Below are positions 1 to 10,500 of a stretch of 29,742 nucleotides of DNA, in pieces. Made by a program: the position numbers and the translations under genes. This DNA comes from Apostichopus parvimensis (Eukaryota > Echinodermata > Holothuroidea > Aspidochirotida > Stichopodidae): the NCBI GenBank assembly GCA_000934455.1, contig KN889878.1, positions 16,276-46,017 on the forward strand, given 5' to 3'. Under the pieces are notes generated by a model. The model ran no database searches and was not told where the DNA came from. It saw nothing but the letters and a program-made list of their open reading frames with translations. Each line of letters starts with the position of its first letter. The stretch's first letter is position 1.

Positions 1-218
1 GATTGACGCCCCTGTAGTAGCTACACAAACGTAACGATGATAGCGTATTCAGAGCACATGTGGTAATACTTTTTGAGAAAAAGTCACCCAGGAAAGAACC
101 TTGGCACGAATACCAAACTATACCGAACGACTGATCCGCTCTCAACCTGAGTCCCCTTGATTCGGGACTATGACTGTATGCTCATCTTTGGGTGTGCATC
201 ACCATTCCCCTCGAAAGG

Positions 219-249
219 GAACAGATAATACACATGATCTTAGCCAAAA
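219..249 (-). ncRNA. U2 snRNA-like fragment
   Basis: The minus strand here matches the 5' region of U2 snRNA (TTTTGGCTAAGATCA...GTGTA.TATCTGTTC) at 29 of 31 positions. One of the two differences falls in the branch-site-pairing segment. The sequence on either side is not U2 (no stem IIa sequence, no 5' end), so this is a fragment or a mobile-element head, not a U2 gene. Confidence 0.45.
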
Positions 250-358
250 TATAATAAAATAATAACTGCTGCATGTCTGCACAATGCTGGATCAACCTGC
301 GCCAAAGTTCAATACAGGGGAATTTGAAATGCAGCTTTTTTCAAGACTAATTGCATGG

Positions 359-426
359 TGGGGACACGGTATATCATGTCCCCACTACTGAAAAAGTTGG
401 TGGGGACGCGTCCCGCTGTCCCCACC
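359..426. repeat. Double GTGGGGAC hairpin
   Basis: GTGGGGACA (358-366) pairs with TGTCCCCAC, and after an A-rich spacer GGTGGGGAC pairs with GTCCCCACC. This gives two consecutive stem-loops of similar arm sequence. Probably part of a decayed mobile element. Confidence 0.7.
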
Positions 427-1478
427 AGGGTATGCGCCCATGCTAATAAAACAGACACAAAAATAGCTCTAGTGGTGACCATCACTTATGTAATCAAATT
501 AGAGTTTAAGTTTACCTTTTTTTGAATGGTACAATCGGTGGGCAGTGAGAAATGTAAATATAGTTGATTGGAAATAGTGGAACTAAACTGAAGTATGTTG
601 GAAAGTGCATGCATGACGTTGCAGTATCAGGTTATGCGAGCTACATAGCACTGATGTTATTGTTCAATCATGAGATAAGTCATCACCCGCCCTAAAGTTA
701 CTGCCATCTATTCAAGCACACCTAATCGAACGCCGTCCCTTAATTCTCTGGACAGTACAGTATAGGTGCACTTGAAGTGAAATCATGCACATTTCTCTTA
801 CCACAAAAAAATCAGTGTCCGCAAGAATCTGAAGTTATACCTTAGCCTACTTTGATTTCCCACTCGCCATGCATAGATGTATAAGTCACTAATTTGACAA
901 TACACATGAATACGTGAGATTTGTTATCAACTGTAAAAACTTATTTATTTACAAGAATTTGTCGATAATGGATATACAACACTCATACTTCAGCAAACCT
1001 TACTCGTTGATCGTTTCCTTCGATATCCTAAGACTTCATGTAATATATCGTGTTAAAATAATGCACCCGCCAAAATATTCAGGATAGATATTAAGTGTTT
1101 CACCCGTTGAGACAGTAGGTTGCTAAATAACATAGAAATGACGGATCCATGATTTTGTTATGGAGGGGCTTACTATCATAGTTTGGTCAGTTTTCCCAGT
1201 AAAATTATATTCAGCAGGATGAAATGACTTGATAAAATTCTCAAAGGTATTGCTTATGGAGTCTGGCAAATGAAAGAAATAATCAGCAAGGCAAATAATT
1301 AAATATATCATCGGACGTCGAACGGGCACATTGTATTTCATTCCACGGTCAGACACTACAATCAATGTATTTCAGTCTGTCTGAAACACTCATTTTTAAA
1401 CAGTCAAAAGAGCCACGCTACATCTGGAAGAATTCTACAGGTGTTGATCGGTGGTGAGAGCAAGCAATTGTCATTACG

Positions 1479-1581
1479 ATGTCTGACAATTCAACAACCA
1501 CATACATGAACTCATACCTATTATTGATATTCTTTGCATGTCTTACAGTACGATGGTGTGTCTCAATCAACTCATATTCTG
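1479..1581 (+). CDS. ALG6: ALG6 exon 1
   Basis: Encodes residues 1-34 and the first base of Gly35. A short polar N-terminus with NST is followed by the first membrane segment at about residues 12-30 ([17 protein letters not shown]). It ends in NSYSG at donor g|GTATGT, phase 1. A second in-frame ATG at codon 10 lies just before the membrane segment and could be an alternative start; the first ATG was chosen because an in-frame stop sits 21 nt upstream. Confidence 0.93.
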
Positions 1582-4500
1582 GTATGTTTATGTATGTTTA
1601 TGTTCATTTTACATGTTTCCCAGCAAGGTCGTGTCCAGGACTAGTTAACACTAGTCCAGTTCTGCTTTCTCGCGGAACTACTAAGACGGATCTCGTCATC
1701 GTTAATACTTATTAGCCTAGTGCTAGACTATAGTCGTGAAGCTAAGACGAGAGCATGAGATCTTGAAATTAATCCCTTGTGGTAGCTCATTGGTTTAACG
1801 TTGTGGTTCTAATTATGGTGGTTCTTTCAGACGCTGTTCAAAATTTCCCCATGTGAATGGGTGAAGTGGAACTTTTAGGGCCTAAGCTGGGCCCCACTTC
1901 TCCCCTCCCCTTTACAATTGATATCACAAAGATTTATAAAGCAAAAGGAATAATTCATTCTGGTATCGCATCGCAAATAGCTATGCGAAATGGGCAAATT
2001 GCTACACAAGTGCATAGAATTAAGAGCTGTTTTTGTATGTATACAGGACCCATGTTGTATTTTTTACTGACAAAGATCAGAGCCTTCACAACTTTAAATT
2101 AACAAAGTGGCTATTCTTACGACCAGTCGTAAGAATAATTTCCGATTACACATGCGCAGTTGCTATTTTTACAACCAGGAGTACTATTTTTACTACCATG
2201 AGTAACAATAATTTTCGGTTATAGGGTTTAGGGTTAGGGTTACCCCTACTACACGCGCAGTTGCTTTATTTACTTTACTGCGCATGAATTCGCCGATGTC
2301 GTAAGAAAAGTTTATAGATAATTGTTACGACTAGTCGTAAGAATAGCCACGGCCTTAAATTAATCCTGTAGCATAATTTAGTTGGCTTCAAACATGATCT
2401 ATGATTGTGAACATGTAGTTTGTGTCATGATAACAAAGGAACAGTGAAGTAAATCTTCACTTATGATATTGGTTTAACACTGACAGCTCTAAGAAACCAG
2501 CTAATGACCAAAACTTACATTGGCAAGACTACATGTGAAGAAAGAAAGTTGTCCTAGTGATAAAGCTTACAAAATGGCAACGTGAAATGTAGTCTTTGCT
2601 AAGGTTTTAACTGCTGCTACCTTCATTCTAGGGTGGAAGATCATTTTCAAAATTTAAGTACAGTAGCAGCTCTAGTGCTTGAAAAGCAGCCTTGCTGATT
2701 CTGATCATTAGGTAAGTTATATCTCTATATGCCAACCACTTCTTCAGTAGGAGTAATATTGTAATGTAGAGTCTAAATCAGAGTACACAAGGTTAACATT
2801 CCCAGCCTCATAGTTCTCTGCTATGTGTGAACTACAGTACTGTGATCGCTTAACTATCGTACAAAAATTTTCAACGATCGTAGAATTTCGAATAATATCG
2901 CGTAATATCGCACAAGTTCGCACAAGTTCGTACACGAAGCTTTCAACGAAATTTCGCACAATTCTACGCATGTAAAAATCGTACATTTAACCACAGGAAT
3001 GTGTGCTTAATGAAGCAGAGAATTGACTGTGAACGGACGAGGTAAAAGATTAGAATTTTCGAAGCCATTCCAATAAAGATGTCGAAAACGAATCAGTGAA
3101 ATGAAAAGCATAGGCGCTCACTGGTCGAGGGCCAGTGGTTTTCCGTGTTCGCGAAATATCGCGGTAAAATGCTGAATGCATGAAATCTTGAAAAGCGAAA
3201 AACACGGAATTTGTTTTTCCCACTGATGCTTCTTTTAAAATGTATTTTCATGTGTGAATCAATTCACTTCAACAACGGGCACGGAAATAATTTACCGGTA
3301 AAAAGAAAAATCAAAGTTAAAAACAGTCAATTCATCCAGTCAGCATGCAAACATTTACAGTGCCGCTCCCCTATAAGGATCGTATAATAGCGTATTTAAA
3401 CAAGTACAACAGAGCATAAACTCGTTGATAAAAGGAAATGATATTGTGCTCGATGAATGGAGATTAAAGTGGCCGAAAGAATTAGTGAGATGTTTGAAAC
3501 AGCCTTTTCCTACATCGTACTTAGCTCATGATTAACTGTTAATGATATACATCTAGAAGGAAAGAGGACGCTGGTACAGTGTTTTCCCATATGTTTTAAT
3601 AAGGAAACTATTCAATGGTCTTTATCCCCCTTTTCTAACATAAAGGTTGTGTTCCATGAAGGAAAAATTCAGCTTAAATTCATTTTTAAACTTTTGGGAA
3701 GATTTTGAATAAATGATAAACTTATAAAGGGCGTTTGATGCAGTGCTAGGTGGAAAAACATGTTCCTCGTCTGCATCCGCTTTTTTGTTTAGGTTTTTGC
3801 CGTCCTTTTTTTTTTCTGTAAAGTTTTGAACGAGATCAACATGTATTTTGCTTGGTCTATAACACCTGTCGCTACAGTGCTTAGGTTCAAACATTTGACA
3901 GTTTAATTTCGCCAATAGCCTAGCCCTTTGTTGGATTTGTATTTCAAGCACAAGAGATCGTGTTTCAAATGGATTTTGAAGCTCAACGATTATTAAAATG
4001 CTTACCGTAAAATGCGGATGATGTTCAAACAACACATTTTGTATATTCCAATAAAGATCCGTGACGGAGGATAAACGGAAGTGCGTACGTTAAAATGGCA
4101 ATTTAAGACAAGTTTTATTCTCACTCAGTAAGCCTAACTGATGAAAATTAGAAACTACATGTACATTAAAGTTTTAGATGTTGAAAATACCATCTTTTAT
4201 ATTTAGGAGGATACAAAAGATTTAGAACACCCAAACAATCCCCCTTCCCGACCACCTCAGAAAAAAGAAACGTCTTGAAATGTACCATAGGCTCACAGTG
4301 CATTGACACAAAAGTTATTTTATAACAGCTAGCTCTACACAGATTGTTTACATGTGTGTCGCCAGAGGTCAGGTTTAACCGCGCAGTACAGTACTGCACC
4401 AGACATCATTTGCATATTACACCAAAAGGCGGAATTCCTTTGCCTTGTATCAGATGTAGTTAGCTAGCAACAGGTGCACAGAATAAAATACCCTGGACGG

Positions 4501-7500
4501 ACGGCCGACATGCAATGTTTGTTGAGAGTGATTGACAGTTGCTTGGTTACAGAAAGACGCAGCCTTTTGTTCAGTTGAAACATTGCATTTTTTATTAAAT
4601 TACTAAATTACGGCACTGTAAAACGGGATGGCACAGGGCACGGGCCCCTACCCACACAAGAATTGTTGTGCCACCCCCCCCCCCAAAAAATGACAAACAT
4701 ATTTGGAGACAGTCTGAATGTTTCTCCACTAAGACAATACCGTAACTCATTCGATATCGAGATTACGCAGAATGACATACAGGGTAGGCTATATGATCAG
4801 AAAGCCTACATTGAAAGTTACGCCGTATACACCTCGCAAAAAAACTACGATAACCTTAAATGAAAAAACAATATTTTGCACTTGAAGATCTGGCTTCCCC
4901 CCAAAATGCAATGATAAGGTTTAGACCCAGTACTTCATAATACATTGAGTTTCCAATTACTAGTCAAAAAATATTTTCTGAAGAAAAACCGTATGATATC
5001 TTTCAAAAATATTGATGCTTAGATAAGTGCTTCCTCACAATCAACGAGCCGCCCAAAATTCGCTCCGCTTACGTAAAAGTTCTATATATATCACACGTGG
5101 AAAACCCGAGATTTTACACACGTAATTCCCATTGACATTGGTCACGGAACATAAGTAGGTCATCGACATTCGAACTTGCCCAAGTTCATTGCACCATGGG
5201 AACGACTCAACACATTGAACACGATGGTACATTTTCCCGCCGTCTGGACGCCGAGTGTAAATTTTGGTGTAATATGCAAATTATTAATGGTACTATGCTG
5301 TGCGGTTAAAACTTATTGCGACACATACAAATTTTCGGACGCTGTTGTAGAAGAAACTTTTGTATCAAATGTAAAGTACTGTATGGTACTATATTTTATA
5401 AAAGACGGTTTTCCTCAGGTGGTAGGGAAAGGGGGTGATTCGGTGAACTCAATCTCTTTGTACAGTACTTGGATACTTAAAATGACAATGTACATGCAGT
5501 TTCTATTTCTCTTTAGTAAGCTCTACTTAGCATTGTTATCCTTTGTGGATCTTTATTGGAATAAATACGAAATGTATTGTTTGACGCCAGTATTTAACGG
5601 TAAGCATTTGTTTAATTTTTGACTGAGCTTCAAAATCCATTTTCAAAAAAGTCTGTTTACATGAAGGTTTTATAAAATCGACATATAGCTAGGGTTGGAA
5701 AATATTAACTTAACCACATTAACGAAAGTTGTTCTATTATCCAAATAAAATACATGTTTCTCGTACTGAGATCTGAAAAAAAAACGGGCGGCCATTTTTC
5801 TTCTTTTCATGCGCTAATACTAGTTTGGAATATGTGGCAACCTTTACAAAATAATTTTTAAGGATAGTTTAGATTTCTTGTAATCCGAATAGAAACTCGG
5901 GAATCAGGAAAAAGGAGGCCCATTGCGCGGACGAGAAACATGTTTTGTTTTTAACCGGCCTTCTTCAAAGTTGTTGGTTGAAAGTTTTTTTTTACTTTTC
6001 AGTTGTTGGGTGGAAGTTTTTTTTTCTTTTCATTCTGTTGGAGCCAACGGTAAATTATATAAAAAATTGACACAAGAAACGCTTAGTAACACTTTATTAT
6101 TTCTTCTAGGTTTTCTAATTCTTTCGGCGACTTTAATCCTATTCATTGAGCACAATAGCATTTCCTGCGTAGAAACTCTTACATGGATTATACGAGGTGT
6201 CTACGCGGCAATTTGTTTGTCAACGAGTTTATACGCGATTGTACTTGTTTATACGTCTTTATATATACGATCATGTGCGCGTACACCATAGATGAAAGTT
6301 GAGGAAAATACCTGTTGTAGTTACGCGATACCGGAACACTACCGGTTGTGTGAAATCCGAATACCACACAACGCTAATCGTGGAATATTTCGATTTAATC
6401 CCTTCATGAATGGTCGTTCCGTATCGTGAAAGGTTATTGTCGGGCTACTACACCTGTAGGAATATTACTTTGTAGTTTAATGAATTTTAATCGTCCTATC
6501 CTAAATAATGGTCGGCAATAGTCGGAGAGTCGAGTGGTGTGAATCCCGACGTAACAACACTGTACCTACATCATACTGTACTTTTAGATATGCTTCGACT
6601 AGTGTGTTGTATACTTTGAACACACGTTATATCAAAAAAACGACTGTTGTAATTCTAAACGGCCTATTCAACGATTTTGCGTGATTTTGTACGTTTTAAA
6701 ACTGACCGCAAAACCGCGAATAATTGTGCGAATTTCGTTCAAAACTTTTCGTCCGAATTTTTCAACGATTTTTTAAATCGCGCAAAATCGCATAATTTCG
6801 AATAACGTCGAATAAAATCGTACAAAATCGCAGAATATCGTTTCTTCGAAATTGTACGATCGTTAAGCGATCACAGTACTGTACTTGTTTCTTTTTCTGT
6901 GAATAGTGCAGATCTGTTGCTCTATCCACCTAGCAACTGTGTCACGTAGCAATATGTTGACATCAATCATGTGGAATTCACCATGTCTGTAAAGGTGACA
7001 GTCTTTTTTAATTTTTTTCAGGAGCAGGCAAACCACCCATGTATGGCGACTATGAAGCACAGAGACATTGGATGGAAGTGACTTTCAACCTCCCTGTGCA
7101 AAAATGGTCAGTCTAACTGTTTGTTTTCATACAGTTGAACATAAAGATTGCACAAAACATTGCAAAGTGTTGGAAAGTGTCCTAAATGGTTGACTTTGAT
7201 AAATCACTATCAACTTTCCAAGTGTGACAACTTCTTCTCCAAACATCTGGAGTAAAGTTCAACAGTCCAAATTTAACAATAGATTGTGGTTTACACTCAG
7301 AATCTTTGTTTTTAAACAGCCCACCACTGTTCATCAGCAGGAGAACCATAGAGAAATCAGAAAGCCTGTCTAACCATTATATGCTTGTGGTGTGTGTTTG
7401 TATGTACAATGATTTGACTGGGGAATGTAATCTGTGATTAGGCAAATGCAAAGAACACAATGTTTCACCTAATTCTGCCAATGTTTGTAACTGTGAAAGT

Positions 7501-10500
7501 GATGATTGAAGGAAATCTTAACTACAACATGTTTTCGTGCAAAAAAGGAAATGCACATATCCCTCACATCTCGAAAACCGAGGGAGCTATCGACTATAAT
7601 CGGTTGTAGAGTAATTTAAGAAATGTAATTTTCATCAGTTCTTTCTGCCTGTGGCATTCTAAGTTAATCAGAACTAAACTGCTAAAGATACATTACCATT
7701 TCGGTAAATTTCTTTCAAAAATACAAACTTTAACAGCAGGTTACTAAATTATTGTCGACATAGAAAAAAGACAATGATTTTTACGAATTCGCACGATTTG
7801 GGGGTTTTCTCTATATAAAACATGTGATTGAGTTATAAGCAAAGGTAAACTAATATCTGACTTTCCTACGGTTAAAGAGATTGATGAAATCGTATGTTTT
7901 TCAATACTAAAACACTGGTTCATATATAAAGAATATTACAAACAAAAAAGGATAGCTCAGGATTCTCTGTACGTGAAGGGAACACATTGTTTGTGTTTTG
8001 CCTAAAAATGTCAAAAAGCCTCTCACCTCTTCTTAGTATTAAATTTTAATTTGTAGGAGCCTAACTGGTTGAATTTGCACGCAGCTTTCATGATGATATT
8101 TAGTTTCATTGAGTGAGAAGCAGGATATTAATTCGATCAAACAAATGGCATTAACACGTTCACTGTAGTGGTCTAAGTGAAGAATCCATCGCAGCAATAA
8201 AAGTTCTAATGAAAAACACTGGCAATATCCGATTATTACAGTGCTGTTTTGGTTTAATTCCTGTAGAAAATCATAGAAGAAATGTCAACGATTTTCTACC
8301 AATTTCTATAATTATTTACAAATTGTCTACTATTGTGGTTTACACGATGCATCGACATGTCAACAGAAGCAAATAACATTTTAGATAAAACATCAGCAGT
8401 TTCATCTGATCATATATTCCATAACAAGTGGTGTCTTGAAATTTCTATCCTCCACTTCAAATGGTATGGTAACATTTTCCTTACCTTTGCCATGTCCCCC
8501 CCCCCCCCTTCTCTTGCCAACAAATATGTTTTGTGGCTTCAATAATAAAAGCCAATTTGCTGACTTCACGTCTTCCACCCGAATTGGCATAGAACTTGCT
8601 TCATGTGGTTCCATGTGTCTAGCTGGCATCTTGGATGTTCGGCAGATTACCAAAGTTTTTAAACATGATGACCAAGTTTCTCAGCAAATGACAATTTGCG
8701 TCCAACAAAGTTGTAGCTTATAACCAAGGTCAGGTTGAAAACGCCGAACTTCCATGATGTAGTTTGTTTTTGCTATTGTCTTCTGGCCTAGTTTCAATTA
8801 AGTGGGTAAACTTCTAAGAGGTTCATTAACCGAGGGGGGTGGTTGTGTCTACAGCATTGTCAGCCACCTGCTTGGCAGAGTGCCAAGCAGCCAGGCAGTT
8901 ACATATTATGCTAATTGTAACGTATTGGGTATTCCAGATGAGAATAATGAAACGAGATGGTTCTAAGTCCAACGTGGTTTATTCAAGTCCTGAACTGGAG
9001 GGTGCATCCTGATATTACGGGATGCTACACTCCTCCTTCCTTATCAATATGTCTCTTTTTTTTTTTTTCTAATCAGTCACTTCTTTTTTCTTAGGAACAC
9101 AACAAAAACAACTCAACAATATTTACAAATCCAAGATCTGTCTTGGCTTAATCACTCTACTGGAACGGCGTAGTGCAATGGGTCTGTTTGGAGTGGGGTA
9201 AGGGTTTATAGGAAGAACCTCTGAAATGGAGGTATTAGTCTGCTGTGGACTATTTTCTCTTGTTTGTGAAGTAGCCGAAGAAGTTGCATTTGACAACATC
9301 CCCCGAGGAGTGGTTACCACACTTGGAACAAACTCATGCACAAGGTCGTTTCCAGCTTCAGGTTGATTGAATACACTCTTGTTTAATGGTAACATCTGAT
9401 CAATGTGTGTGTATCGCATTTTACCTGATCCTTGTATGTGAACCAAATAAGTATGGGATCCGCAGATCTTGACAATTTTACCAGGTAGCCATCTGACCTT
9501 CTGATTTTGGTGGTTTTTTACTCTAACACAATCATCAATATCAAATGTGCGCCTCTGAACTCTCCCCTCATCGTGATAAAACTTTTGTTCTTCTTGCTTT
9601 CCCTTTACAACTTGTTGTAAGTTAGGTTTCAGTAGAGATAATCTGTTTCTAGGATGTCTCTTTAGAAAAAGCTCGGCCGGGGAACGTCCAGTGGTTGAAT
9701 GAGGTACATTTCGATAACTGAACAAGAAATTTGCTAGTTTGTGTGAAACACTCATGGCTGATTTGGTAGGATCAAGCTTAAATTTGATTAGAGCTCTCTT
9801 TACGGTTTGCACCTGTACGTTCCGCAGCACCATTCGAGGCAGGATGGTATGGCGAAACCCTGGAATGTTTAATTCCATTACTTAGCATGAAATTACGGAA
9901 TGCTTCAGAGGTAAACTGTGGTCCGTTGTCAGACACTATTTCCTCTGGAAGACCGTAGGACGCAAATAAGTTATGCAACACCTCTATGGTCTTTGTAGTG
10001 GTTGTTTGATACATGGGGATTGCTTCAACCCATTTGGAATAACTATCAACTAAGATAAACAGATGGGCCACCCAACTGCTACCTAGTCATAAACCCTTGA
10101 TAACACAGGGTCCTTTCTGGTGGCCTCACAAATATCTGTTGATGTGATAGGAAGATCATTTACCTGGGAGAAATGATAAATGGTCTCCTCATGCAAAGTA
10201 TCATGACCCTTGTGGTTACACGGTAACCGTGACAACGCATCCGCATTGCCATGGTCCGCTGATGGACGATACTCAACATTGTAAGTATAGGCAGATAGAA
10301 TTAAAGCCCATCTTTGCATACGTGCTGCTGCCAAAGTTGGTATTGGTGATTTTGGATTCAAAATCGTTGTGAGGGGTTTGTGGTCAGTTACTAAAGAAAA
10401 CATTCGACCGTATAAAAATTTGTGAAATTTTCGAACCCCGAAAATCAGTGATAATGCTTCTCGCTCAATTTGAGCATAATTCTTCTCACTACTCGACAGA

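Larger units (their letters stand above)
1..1478. other. Intergenic sequence upstream of ALG6
   Basis: No gene recognised. It holds the U2-like fragment, several GC-rich hairpins on the minus strand around 100-215, and the GTGGGGAC double hairpin. No TATA box or CpG island could be assigned as the ALG6 promoter; the 5' UTR probably lies just before 1479. Confidence 0.5.
2835..6881. mobile_element. 4.05-kb TIR element with TA flanks (Tc1/mariner-like ends)
   Basis: The left end CAGTACTGTGATCGCTTAAC at 2835-2854 is exactly repeated in inverse at 6862-6881. The match extends to 29 of 30 bp (2835-2864 versus 6852-6881). TA flanks both ends (2833-2834, 6882-6883). CAGT termini and TA duplication fit the Tc1/mariner superfamily. 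Beyond the first 30 bp the arms share composition rather than alignment. The interior has no recognisable transposase; the largest open frames are 137 codons (minus, 3622-4035), 148 codons (plus, 5176-5622) and 122 codons (plus, 5923-6291). Inserted in ALG6 intron 1; probably non-autonomous. Confidence 0.8.

Noticed and set aside
2222..2242. Interstitial telomere
   Set aside because: Only about three units, mixed TTTAGGG and TTAGGG, inside a bounded MITE.
3622..4035. 137-codon minus-strand frame in the TIR element, considered as a transposase
   Set aside because: No DDE/D motif, helix-turn-helix or zinc-finger pattern could be recognised.
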